From Gammaproteobacteria bacterium (GTDB taxonomy: Bacteria > Pseudomonadota > Gammaproteobacteria > Burkholderiales > Rhodocyclaceae): DNA of 64,000 nucleotides. The translations under genes and the position numbers were made by a program. The notes beneath the pieces are model-generated. The model saw nothing but the letters and a program-made list of their open reading frames with translations, searched no databases and was not told the DNA's origin. Below, one piece after another: positions 16,973 to 24,501 of this stretch (within the stretch, counting starts at the first letter, position 1; each line of letters starts with the position of its first letter). Where the stretch lies: NCBI GenBank assembly GCA_018825305.1, contig JAHJEO010000027.1, positions 62,001-126,000 of the forward strand. Direction: 5' to 3'.

Positions 16973-17458
16973 ATGATCGCCAGCATCAAGGACTTCTTCA
17001 GCCAGTTCATCGAACCCGGCGCCCGCCAGGCCGAAAGTGGCAGCGAACACGCCCTGCAGGTCGCCACCGCCGCCCTGCTGCTGGAAATGATGCGCATGGA
17101 CGACCGCATCACCGCCGAAGAGCGCGCCACCGTCCGCGGCGCGCTGCACCAGCAGTTCGGTCTCGACGAAGCCCAACTCGACACCTTGGTGGCACTGGCC
17201 GAACAGGAAGCCCACCACGCGGCCGACTATTACCAGTTCACCTCGCTGATCAACAAGGCCTGCGACGCCGCGCAGAAAGTCCGCATCGTCGAAAACCTGT
17301 GGCGCATCGCTTTCGCCGACGGCCACCTCGACGCCCACGAACTGCACCTGATGCGCAAGATCGCCGACCTGATCCACGTCGGCCACGGAGACTACGTCGC
17401 CGCCAAGCAGCGCGCCCGCGAAGCGGCCGGCGTGCCGCCAGAGCCGACTTTTTCTTGA
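16973..17458 (+). CDS. TerB-like helical protein
   Basis: Protein of 161 residues, all helical, with the TerB-type acidic blocks MMRMDDRITAEER and RIAFADGHLDAHELHLMRKIADLI. TerB domains bind metal and are found in stress proteins; no other tellurite-resistance gene is present. I chose the ATG at 16973; the longer open frame to the left is antisense to the methyltransferase gene. The last residues (GVPPEPTFS) and the stop are provided by a copy of the dispersed word at 17432-17454, so the repeat defines the C-terminus. Confidence 0.8.
   Translation: MIASIKDFFSQFIEPGARQAESGSEHALQVATAALLLEMMRMDDRITAEERATVRGALHQQFGLDEAQLDTLVALAEQEAHHAADYYQFTSLINKACDAAQKVRIVENLWRIAFADGHLDAHELHLMRKIADLIHVGHGDYVAAKQRAREAAGVPPEPTFS
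17432..17454 (-). repeat. Dispersed word, copy 5 (C-terminus of TerB-like gene)
   Basis: Plus strand GTGCCGCCAGAGCCGAC then TTTTTC. It encodes the last codons of the TerB-like gene, VPPEPTF. Copy 4 in the same orientation lies just before the gene. Confidence 0.75.
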
Positions 17459-17797
17459 AGTTGTGATACCGGGTCTCGCCCCACTACCACGGCACGGCGG
17501 GGGATCAGGCCTCGCCTATCAACCCTTTGCTGCCGTTGGGTTTTGCGGAGTTCCAACGGCTGGTAACCGAGTCGAGCAGTCGCACAGCGCAACTTTCCAC
17601 GGACAGCACCTCGGCCTTTGCTGCCGGTGGTGTACGATGATGGCTACGGCTGCAGCCAGCCATCAAGAGACGTAGCGGCAGCGGAAAGTCGCCTGGTTCG
17701 AGCGGCGGGTTATGGATCAGTTAGCTGCCGCTCGGCACCGCAATCAGTCGGACCAGTCCTCGGCCTTTGCCGACCGTCAGGGCTTAGGAGAGCAGAC
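17459..17797. other. Non-coding stretch at the edge of the cassette region
   Basis: No convincing gene. CCTCGGCCTTTGC occurs twice (near 17617 and 17759). A segment near 17694-17726, TCGAGCGGCGGGTT..GATCAGTTAGC, resembles one near 19977-20010 (TCGAACGGCGGGTT..GATCAGTCAGC), suggesting decayed cassette or boundary sequence shared by the two ends of the accessory region. Confidence 0.45.
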
Positions 17798-17893
17798 GTT
17801 CAACGTGGAGCAAACCGGCCGCCGGAGCGCGCAGCGCGGAGGGAACCCAACAGCGCAGCTGTTGGGCGGTCCGTGTTGAGCGTAGGGTTAAGT
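17798..17893 (-). other. attC-like site after the HEPN-protein cassette
   Basis: Read on the minus strand: R'' box ACTTAAC (17893-17887), then an arm ACGGACCGCC that pairs with GGCGGCCGGT (8 of 10) across a structured centre containing CCCAACAGC/GCTGTTGGG, and R' box GTTGAAC (17804-17798), fitting GTTRRRY. Length 96. The stop codon of the gene lies inside the R'' box, as often happens in gene cassettes. The near-palindrome leaves some doubt about orientation, settled by the second site. Confidence 0.6.
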
Positions 17894-19132
17894 CTGCGGA
17901 AGTTCAAGATGCTTGAGTTCTTTGAAAATGGCATGTTCCAAAACTGTACGCCCCCAATTGAGGAAGTGCCGTTGGTCAGGCGCGAGCGATGATGCATTTC
18001 CATGAACAATCTTGGAGCGAATCGAGTAAAGCTGTTTGAAGTTGTCTCTGATCGTTGAGCGTCCTTTGATGTTGGTGCTGACTAGGTACGCACATCGATC
18101 CGCTAGGGTTCTACTAACTCCGTCGGTTTCTGCATCATCGCCAAACAGCGCCTCAAGGCCAAAGCACGTCTGTAAAAATGACATGGTCGTGTTATCCGTT
18201 GCGTAGGTGTCGAAGCACCATTCGATAGCGGATTTCACGCGACCAGCTTCCGGGGCGTTTGACTCCATGAGCGCTGCAGGCAGACGCAGAAAGCCGTTCA
18301 AGAGATGGGCAGTACGCCCCGAGTCGATAGCAGCCGAAATGTCCTTGTTCGATTTATCGAGATCGAGACTTCCAAGAAGCTTGCTCACTTCCAGCGGTAA
18401 TTCAATCGAAACAATCCGTTCGCCACCAGATGCTTTGTCCACGCAGACCAGCTTCGTCTTTGGCACTGAGTAGTGCGATAGTCCGCCGAGGAGTCCAAGC
18501 CCTGCCGGGTTGTCCTCTTTGATCTTTAGCAAGGCTTTGGCAATGCCTTGCTGCGTCGCGATCTTGAAGCAAGAAAGGGCCGTGCGTACTGTCGCGTTGT
18601 CGAGATTCCTGTTGCAGTAGCCGGATACTGCAACCCGAAAATAGACCTTCTTCGGCTCTAGCTTCGTGTCAAATAGTCCCAGCAAGCCGCCTCTGTAACC
18701 GCCAGGAACATCCCTCGGATCTTCGAAGGTAACAACAGAAAGAACCTTTGAAACGGCAATCGTTTCAAGGCTGACAGAGACGGCCGGAAGCTGGAGATAT
18801 ACCTCGTAATCACGCGGAATACTCTCGTAGAAATCAACAAGGCGTTGTCCAAGTAGTAATAACGCCTCGTCACCAAGGATGTCTATTAGGTGTCCCGCCA
18901 GTTCGGTAGTTTGTTTTTCGGTTTCGCGAAGTCGTTCATATACGAGGTCATAGAACACCGAGAACACATCGACGTCTGTAAGCCACTGGCTCTTATGCTT
19001 GAGTAGCTCGTTAGCCAACGATTGCACGTGGGGCGCAAATGAGTTGTAGACCGGCCAGCCTTCCGCAATATCGCAGTTCTTGAGACTACCGACTACGTGC
19101 CGTTCAATCTGTGCGAGTGCTTGAGGATGCAT
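17888..19132 (-). CDS. HEPN (Apea-like) domain protein in a gene cassette
   Basis: Protein of 414 residues, noticeably less GC-rich than its surroundings. The C-terminal part has LYSIRSKIVHGNAS, the R-x4-H signature of HEPN domains, many of which are RNases or lie in defence and toxin systems. The N-terminal 280 residues carry no motif I recognise. It is flanked by attC-like sites (19142-19208 upstream, 17798-17893 downstream) and ends inside the latter, so it is read as a mobile cassette gene. It need not be a toxin; Apea-type HEPN proteins of unknown role are common. Confidence 0.7.
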   Translation of the reverse strand: MHPQALAQIERHVVGSLKNCDIAEGWPVYNSFAPHVQSLANELLKHKSQWLTDVDVFSVFYDLVYERLRETEKQTTELAGHLIDILGDEALLLLGQRLVDFYESIPRDYEVYLQLPAVSVSLETIAVSKVLSVVTFEDPRDVPGGYRGGLLGLFDTKLEPKKVYFRVAVSGYCNRNLDNATVRTALSCFKIATQQGIAKALLKIKEDNPAGLGLLGGLSHYSVPKTKLVCVDKASGGERIVSIELPLEVSKLLGSLDLDKSNKDISAAIDSGRTAHLLNGFLRLPAALMESNAPEAGRVKSAIEWCFDTYATDNTTMSFLQTCFGLEALFGDDAETDGVSRTLADRCAYLVSTNIKGRSTIRDNFKQLYSIRSKIVHGNASSLAPDQRHFLNWGRTVLEHAIFKELKHLELPQT

Positions 19133-19141
19133 GAGTCAAAG

Positions 19142-19208
19142 ACCTAGCGTCCGAGTTCAGGGGGCTGCGCGGCTTCTTGCGCAGCTCCCCTGGAACGAAG
19201 TGTTAGGG
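19142..19208 (-). other. attC recombination site between two cassettes
   Basis: Read on the minus strand: CCCTAACACTTCGTTCCAGG, very close to the common attC start (GCCTAACAATTCGTTCAAGC), then a stem GGGGAGCTGCGC / GCGCAGCCCCC around AAGAAGCC with extra unpaired bases on one arm, then CTGAACTCGGACGCTAGGT, matching the common end (TTAACTCAAGCGTTAGGC). The R' box is GCTAGGT instead of GTTAGGT, so activity may be reduced. It sits between two minus-strand genes. Confidence 0.8.
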
Positions 19209-19225
19209 AATGAAGGTGTGCCATT

Positions 19226-19750
19226 TCAGAATGGGCATGCGTCGTCAAAGCCTTCAACCTGTCTTCCTTTGGTTCGCCCACACCCACATGCTCCGCAAGC
19301 ACAAAGTATCCAACCACACGCGACACACTCCAAATTTATCGTGCTATCGAGAGGCTGATGACACGACCAACAATGAGCGGCACGAGGGGGCAAGTAAGTC
19401 GACCGCTCTCTTGTACCAAGAAATGGCTTTTCACGAAGTTCGAGAAATCGCTTGTGCCTTTCCTCCAGAGCGGACAGCGGGAATTGATTTGGTGAACCGG
19501 CGGTGATATTGGGAATGGTACTACTGTAAAAAGTGCGCCATTTCTCGTACTTCTGCCTGGCTTCTTCAATTGCTGAGGCTTCACGAAGTCTCCGTAGCTT
19601 TGGTTTTGCTTCCGCTCTTTCGTACAAAGCGAGTGCCTTTCGTTCTACGTCGAAAAGAATGATCCGATCAGGTGAGGCCGGTTGAATCGCTTCGTCATAG
19701 ACGAACACACCGGCGTCTGCAACTCCAAACCACAGCGGTTGATTCGCCAT
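19226..19750 (-). CDS. Cassette-borne protein with C-terminal zinc ribbon
   Basis: Protein of 174 residues of unknown function. The first 120 residues are charged and helical. The C-terminal part has paired cysteines CWSCHQP, then ECVACGW and CACGACGCG, a likely zinc-binding module. It ends 17 bases before the attC site at 19142-19208 and starts just after an attC-like half-site, consistent with one gene cassette. Codon use is less GC-rich than the core genes. Confidence 0.6.
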   Translation of the reverse strand: MANQPLWFGVADAGVFVYDEAIQPASPDRIILFDVERKALALYERAEAKPKLRRLREASAIEEARQKYEKWRTFYSSTIPNITAGSPNQFPLSALEERHKRFLELREKPFLGTRERSTYLPPRAAHCWSCHQPLDSTINLECVACGWILCACGACGCGRTKGRQVEGFDDACPF

Positions 19751-19757
19751 GCCAATT

Positions 19758-19800
19758 CCCTAACAGGGTTTACACGGGCGCAGTGGTCCGTATAACAACT
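19758..19800 (-). other. Degenerate attC-like site upstream of the zinc-ribbon cassette
   Basis: On the minus strand a stem TTATACGG / CCGTGTAA (one mismatch) around ten bases is followed by AACCCTGTTAGGG, resembling the L'-R' end of an attC site. The R'' half is not convincing. It could be an attI remnant or the end of a deleted cassette. Confidence 0.35.
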
Positions 19801-20299
19801 GATATTGATGGCAGGAAAAAGGGGCTGCTAAGTGCATTGGTTTCAGTCACTTGGTATTTTGGCTGTCAGTATAACAACAATATGCCGGACGCCTGCCGAG
19901 CGGTAGAGGGAATGACCGCTATCGGGAATATTCTCCGAGGTCCGCTTCGGCCGAGGTCCGGACCGCCACCCAGGAATCTCGAACGGCGGGTTTCCGATCA
20001 GTCAGCGGCCAGTGGAGATGGCTATGTCATCAGGCCGCTGTGGGGCGGGAGCGGAACTACATGACCTGACGGCCCACGGGCAGCTCAGGCCGATTTGCTG
20101 GAGTTGACCCAAGGGCAGGTTGCGAAGTGCTGCGGTCACTCAGTTGGCCGGTTCGCGAAAGGCTCGTGCGGCAGCAGTTGGCCGATAGAACGCACACGTA
20201 ATCGCTCCCAAGAGCCGCCGTTGCTCTTCCTATCCTTTGGCGAATTACCGCTGCCGCACAGCTTGCAAGTCGCAAGTGGGCTGCTAGTGAACTCTTGGG
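19801..20299. other. Non-coding stretch between cassettes and higA
   Basis: No convincing gene on either strand. It contains a GC-rich inverted segment near 19938-19968 (CCGAGGTCCG..CGAGGTCCGG) and the 19977-20010 segment that resembles 17694-17726. The motif GTATAACAAC occurs near 19789 and again near 19869. It is probably decayed mobile DNA. Confidence 0.4.
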
Positions 20300-20680
20300 T
20301 CAGGAGACCGCTGACAACTTGCTCGGGCGAATCAGGCTTTCAGCGGGGATGCCGAATTTCTCGTGCAACCGCCAGATCATGTTGAGGGTCAAGGGGCGCT
20401 TGTGGGCGAGGATTTCGTAAACTCGGTTCAGGCGACCAATCGCCGGCACCAAGTCCTTCGGGGTCAGCCCGCCTTGCTCCATGCGGAACTTGATGGCATC
20501 GACCGGATCGGGCAAGTCGATGGGGAAGTTCTTGGCCTCATATGCTTCAACCAGAGTCAGCAACACTTCGAAGCGATCCCCATCAGGCGTGCCGGGGTCT
20601 GGTTCGTTCTCGAAATACGCCGACACCTCACGCAAGGCGGCCTTGTAGTCGGCTTCGGTGTGAATTGGACGAATTTCCAT
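20300..20680 (-). CDS. higA: HigA-type antitoxin (XRE family)
   Basis: Protein of 126 residues. The N-terminus MEIRPIHTEADYKAALREV is the typical HigA opening, followed by the PD-rich DLPDPVDAIKFRMEQ and an HTH domain (LTPKDLVPAIGRLNRVYEIL..RPLTLNMIWRLHEKFGIP). It neutralises the toxin encoded just upstream and represses the pair. The start at 20680 lies one base after the higB stop, so they are co-transcribed. higBA pairs are frequent integron cassettes. Confidence 0.9.
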   Translation of the reverse strand: MEIRPIHTEADYKAALREVSAYFENEPDPGTPDGDRFEVLLTLVEAYEAKNFPIDLPDPVDAIKFRMEQGGLTPKDLVPAIGRLNRVYEILAHKRPLTLNMIWRLHEKFGIPAESLIRPSKLSAVS

Positions 20681-20681
20681 G

Positions 20682-20987
20682 TCAGCGCTCCATTTCAACG
20701 ATTTCAGCATCAATCGCATCGTACTCGGCATGAGTGCCGACGAACTTGACGTACACAGCCTGGTAGCGGTATGCCACCGAGACCACCAGACGATAGTCAT
20801 TGCCCTTGATGTTGAAGACAACTCGGCGGTTCTTTAAAACGCTGGCGCTGCGGTATTGATCCTTGATATCCGCTGGCTGGCGCCATGTCGCCTTCTTCAC
20901 CTCATCCACCCATGATTTCAAAGGCTGCTCGGCATCCAGATTGCTTTCCCAGAAGGCTCGCAGGTGGCAGACGGCAATGATTCGCAT
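20682..20987 (-). CDS. higB: HigB-type mRNA interferase toxin
   Basis: RelE-superfamily toxin of 101 residues that cleaves mRNA at the ribosome. Family blocks: an opening MRIIAVCHLRAFWE, the central WRQPADIKDQYRSASVLKNRRVVFNIKGNDYRL split over two strands, and YVKFVGTHAEYDAID near the end with the catalytic region. Toxin precedes antitoxin, as usual for higBA. A palindromic operator lies 15 bases upstream of the start. Confidence 0.92.
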   Translation of the reverse strand: MRIIAVCHLRAFWESNLDAEQPLKSWVDEVKKATWRQPADIKDQYRSASVLKNRRVVFNIKGNDYRLVVSVAYRYQAVYVKFVGTHAEYDAIDAEIVEMER

Positions 20988-21001
20988 GGAACGAAGTATA
21001 G

Positions 21002-21014
21002 TCCCAATATGGGA
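21002..21014 (-). promoter_or_regulatory. Palindromic operator upstream of higBA
   Basis: TCCCAATATGGGA has arms TCCCA/TGGGA with a three-base centre. It lies immediately upstream of higB beside a TATACT-like -10 element on the minus strand (near 20997-21002), the position expected for autorepression by HigA. Confidence 0.55.
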
Positions 21015-21081
21015 TCAGCGCCAATGCCCCATCGCGCTTAGCAGAACAATCAGTCTCCGATCAACAACCAAGGAGTCTGTG

Positions 21082-21573
21082 ATGGAAACTATCCACAAAC
21101 GCGAAGCCTGGAACAAGGGAAAGCTCGTCGGGCAGAAGCCACCGCTCAAACCGAAGGACATCTGGGCCATTCGAATCTATCTTCAGAATGCCCATGCCAT
21201 CCGCGATCTTGCCATGTTCAACCTGGCCCTCGACAGCAAACTGCGGGGCTGTGATCTCGTCAGCTTGCGTGTGCGCGATGTCACCCATGGGAACCAGATG
21301 CTTTCCCGGGCCATGGTGATCCAGAAGAAAACACAACGGCCTGTGCAATTCGAATTGACGGCGCCAACGAGAACGGCGGTGGCGGCCTGGCTTGAGAAGT
21401 CCCATCTGCGAGGGGAACAGTATCTATTCCCGAGTCGGATCGGAAGATCACCTCATGTATCGACGCGCCAATATGCGCGAATCGTGCATCACTGGGTTGC
21501 AGCGGCAGGCTTGGATACATCCGCCTACGCTATCCTTCGCCGGTCGCACTGCCTTACCGCGCGAGCGGTTTAG
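21082..21573 (+). pseudogene. Tyrosine recombinase, C-terminally truncated
   Basis: A strong AAGGAG precedes the ATG at 21082. The first ~145 residues match the small phage-integrase-like recombinases of proteobacteria (KREAWNKGKLVGQKPPL, DSKLRGCDLVSLRVRDV with the catalytic Arg, QYARIVHHWVAAAGLD). After SAYAILRRSHC the reading frame diverges and stops, so the His-x-x-Arg block is damaged and the catalytic Tyr is missing. About 40 C-terminal residues are lost. It is not an integron integrase of the IntI type, so it does not explain the attC sites. Confidence 0.75.
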
Positions 21574-21693
21574 TCCTTGGCCGAGTTGCTGTCGGAGGGC
21601 CACGAAACCCGAGCGTTCGTTGACGATCTGAAGCACTCATTCGGAATTTGTGAGCCACCGTATCTTGATGGCCGAGTGCCGCCTATTTCCATA

Positions 21694-21711
21694 AAAAGTC
21701 GGCGCTGATGA
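21694..21711 (+). repeat. Dispersed word, copy 6 (partial)
   Basis: AAAAAGTCGGCGCTG followed by ATG; the 3' part of the consensus is missing. It is intergenic, next to the truncated recombinase. A nearby palindrome GGCGGCACGCCGCC (near 21766) resembles the missing part. Confidence 0.55.
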
Positions 21712-21783
21712 AGCTACTGCGCTACAAGGCGGTCGATCAAAAAACGCTCTCCTCGCCGTAGCGGATGGCGGCACGCCGCCGGG

Positions 21784-21990
21784 TCAGGCGTGAACGGCCT
21801 GCGCCACCAGCTTTACACCTGGCGCCGCGCATACGCGGCTGACGGTATCGAAGCACGGTTGCGCACCGGGACGCAGCGCCTTGTAGAGCGCCTCGCGAGT
21901 AATGCCCGATGCCTTGGCAATCTCCGCGGCCTGCGTCGATTGTCCACCGCCAGACGGACGGTGGACCACAGCGTCGACGAAGTCCGCCAT
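21784..21990 (-). pseudogene. Addiction-module antidote remnant
   Basis: The 68-residue frame from the ATG at 21990 ends with ASGITREALYKALRPGAQPCFDTVSRV, the helix-turn-helix of the HigA-like 'addiction module antidote' family. The expected first 40 residues of that family are not present; MADFVDAVVHRPSGG is unrelated. No toxin gene adjoins it. It is best read as a decayed antitoxin. Confidence 0.55.
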
Positions 21991-22032
21991 GCAATGCCTG
22001 CCTGCCGGACGGCGCGACAACCCCGTCGAAAC

Positions 22033-22074
22033 TTGACCTATATCACTGTTTAAGTTGGGGCCCACTTGTATGAT
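22033..22074 (+). promoter_or_regulatory. FNR/ANR-type anaerobic promoter for the respiratory module
   Basis: TTGACCTATATCAC (22033-22046) matches the FNR box TTGAT-N4-ATCAA at 8 of 10 positions, including both core half-sites. A -10 element TATGAT lies at 22069-22074. The implied start near 22081 puts the FNR box centre at -41.5, the class II activating position. The leader to the GTG start is about 90 bases. Confidence 0.65.
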
Positions 22075-22171
22075 CCCGCGACTTTATTCGGCGTCCAGCG
22101 GGTCAGTCCATGCCTGATCTCGCTCGCCATGCTCGGCAAAAAAATCAATCCCGCTAACGGAGGATCGCATT

Positions 22172-23266
22172 GTGACCCCTAACGAAACTCTCCCGACCGA
22201 TCCGGCCAAGGAGCAATCATCCGAATGTCCGGTTCCGCCGATGTCGGCGGACCCTGCCGCAAACGTGCTGAAAACTTCGCGTCGCGACTTCCTGAAATCC
22301 GGTGGTGCATTGAGCCTGTCGTCGCTGATGGGCACGGCGGCGCTGATGAGCCAGTCCGGCGACGCCGAGGCGGCCGTCGAGTGGGCCGAGCATTTCCAGA
22401 AGAACTACCGGCTGATGACGCCGGCGGAAAAGGCCGAGGCGCGCCTGCGGCTCGAAAAACGCTATTCCGACGAATACGGCAAGAAGGTCAGCGTCGATAC
22501 CACCGAGGCGCAGCCGGGCGTGCTTATGGGTTATGCCCTGAACATCCGCAAGTGCATCGGCTGCCGTCGCTGCGTCCATGCCTGCGTCGCCGAGAACAAC
22601 CAGTCGCGCGGCACGAAACGCCCCGGCGAAAAGATTGAATGGATCCAGGTGCTGCGCATGGAGCGCGGCAAGTTCGAGCAAGAGAAGATGAACCATGGCT
22701 ACCCCGAAGGGCTGGGCATCCAGGTCGGCGGCAACGCCTACACGCCCGCCGGCGCGGTGCTCGAGGGCCAGTACCACTACAACCCGGAGAAAGTGCCGGA
22801 GGCAGACGCCACCTACATGCCGATCGCCTGCATGCAGTGCGAGAAGCCGCCCTGCGTCAAGGTCTGCCCGGTGCGCACGACCTACCGCGAGGCCGACGGC
22901 CCGGTGGTGATCGACTACAACTGGTGTATCGGCTGCAAGATGTGCATGAACGCCTGCCCCTACTGGGCGCGCCGCTTCAACCTCACCACGCCGGTGCTGC
23001 CGAAGGAAGAGATGAACCCGGTGACGCACTACCTCGGCAACCGCCCGCGCATGCGCGGCGTCGTCGAGAAGTGCCACTGGTGCCTGCAACGCACCCGCCA
23101 CGACCGCTACCCGGCCTGCGTCGAGGTCTGCCCGGTCGGTGCCCGCAAGTTCGGCAACCTGCTCGATCCGGAAAGCGAAGTGAGCAAGATCCTGGAGCGG
23201 AAGAACGTGTTCCGCCTCAAGGCGGAGCTCAATACCTTCCCGAAATTCTTCTACTTCTACGATTGA
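22172..23266 (+). CDS. Tat-exported 4x[4Fe-4S] ferredoxin subunit (DsrO/HybA-like)
   Basis: Electron-transfer subunit of 364 residues. SRRDFLK at residues 36-42 followed by a hydrophobic stretch is a Tat signal. Four cysteine groups follow from about residue 127: CIGCRRCVHAC, CMQCEKPPCVKVCPV, CIGCKMCMNACPY and CHWCLQ..CVEVCPV. The C-terminus (NVFRLKAELNTFPKFFYFYD) resembles DsrO/HybA. The GTG start at 22172 has a good ribosome site (CGGAGGA). It should pass electrons between the NrfD-like membrane protein and the tetraheme cytochrome encoded next. Confidence 0.9.
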   Translation: MTPNETLPTDPAKEQSSECPVPPMSADPAANVLKTSRRDFLKSGGALSLSSLMGTAALMSQSGDAEAAVEWAEHFQKNYRLMTPAEKAEARLRLEKRYSDEYGKKVSVDTTEAQPGVLMGYALNIRKCIGCRRCVHACVAENNQSRGTKRPGEKIEWIQVLRMERGKFEQEKMNHGYPEGLGIQVGGNAYTPAGAVLEGQYHYNPEKVPEADATYMPIACMQCEKPPCVKVCPVRTTYREADGPVVIDYNWCIGCKMCMNACPYWARRFNLTTPVLPKEEMNPVTHYLGNRPRMRGVVEKCHWCLQRTRHDRYPACVEVCPVGARKFGNLLDPESEVSKILERKNVFRLKAELNTFPKFFYFYD

Positions 23267-23276
23267 GGAGCCGACC

Positions 23277-24500
23277 GTGCAACAACTGATCAGCTTCACT
23301 ACCGACTACACGCGCTACGTCCTCAAGGGCGGCACGAAGTTCTATGCCTGGATGGGCTCGCTGGCGGTGCTCATCGTCGGCATGATGTATGTGTTCTACC
23401 TTCAGAACACCGACGGCCTGATCGTCACCGGCATGACCAGCCAGATCAGCGACGGCCTGTACCTGGCCAACCTGGTGTTCCTGGTGGGCGTGGCGGCCGG
23501 GGCGGTGACCATCGTCTTCCCGGCCTACGTCTATCATCACGAAGGCATGCACAAGGTGGCCGTGCTGGGCGAAATGCTGGCCATCTCGGCGGTGATCATG
23601 GTGATGGTGTTCGTCTTTGCCCACATGGGCCGGCCGGACCGCCTGTGGCACATGATCCCGCCCTGGGGCATCTACAGCTTCTCCTCGATGCTGGGCTGGG
23701 ACGTGATGGTGCTCAACGGCTACCTGATCCTCAACTTCATCTGCGGCTTCTACTACCTGTGGTGCAAGTACAGCGGCAACCCGATCAACAAGAAATGGTT
23801 CATCCCCCTGGTTTATGTTGCCATTGTCTGGGCGCTGTCGATTCACACCGTGACGGCCTTCCTGATGGCCAACAACCCGGCGCGCCCGATGTGGTTCCAC
23901 AGCATGATGCCGATCCGCTTCATCGTCACCGCCTTCGCGGCCGGCCCGTCGCTGATCATCCTGATCTTCCTGGTCATTCGCAAGAACACCAAGTTCTGGG
24001 TGGATGACAGCGCGATCAAGCTGCTCACCACGATCGTCCAGTTCTGCCTGGGCATCGCCATCTTCCTGACCCTGTCCGAAGTCGTCGTCGAGCTCTACGC
24101 CCGCACCGAACATGCCAACGGCCTCTACTACCTGATGTTCGGCCTGCACGGCCTCACCGGGCTGGTGCCGTGGTTCTGGAGTTCGCTGGTGCTGATGGTC
24201 GGCGCCTTCATCCTGTTCCTGATCCCGCGCTTCCGCAACGACTTCAAGTTGCTGACCATCCCCTGCGCGATGGCCTTTGTCGGCATCTGGATCGAGAAGG
24301 GCATGGGCCTGATCGTCCCCGGCTACATCCCCTCGCCGATCGGTGAAGTCACCGAGTACCACCCGAGCTTCGTCGAGTGGCTGCTGGTGCTGGGCATCTG
24401 GGCCTTCGGTTTCTTCATCCTGACCATTCTGCTCAAGGGCGCCATCGGCATCATGCTGGGCGAGGTCAAGTTCGGCGGCCCGGCCGTCGCGGCGAAGTGA
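23277..24500 (+). CDS. NrfD/DsrP-type integral membrane quinone-interacting subunit
   Basis: Protein of 407 residues with about ten hydrophobic helices, no cofactor motif, and the NrfD/PsrC/DsrP look (GVAAGAVTIVFPAYVYHHEG, FAHMGRPDRLWHM, WDVMVLNGYL, EKGMGLIVPGYIPSP). Such subunits exchange electrons with the quinone pool in the inner membrane. It lies ten bases after the ferredoxin gene and one base before the cytochrome gene, so the three form one complex and operon. Confidence 0.92.
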   Translation: MQQLISFTTDYTRYVLKGGTKFYAWMGSLAVLIVGMMYVFYLQNTDGLIVTGMTSQISDGLYLANLVFLVGVAAGAVTIVFPAYVYHHEGMHKVAVLGEMLAISAVIMVMVFVFAHMGRPDRLWHMIPPWGIYSFSSMLGWDVMVLNGYLILNFICGFYYLWCKYSGNPINKKWFIPLVYVAIVWALSIHTVTAFLMANNPARPMWFHSMMPIRFIVTAFAAGPSLIILIFLVIRKNTKFWVDDSAIKLLTTIVQFCLGIAIFLTLSEVVVELYARTEHANGLYYLMFGLHGLTGLVPWFWSSLVLMVGAFILFLIPRFRNDFKLLTIPCAMAFVGIWIEKGMGLIVPGYIPSPIGEVTEYHPSFVEWLLVLGIWAFGFFILTILLKGAIGIMLGEVKFGGPAVAAK

Positions 24501-24501
24501 G

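Noticed and set aside
17620-17992. Possible short plus-strand gene before the cassette region
   Set aside because: It overlaps the attC site, has no ribosome site and its translation has no recognisable features.
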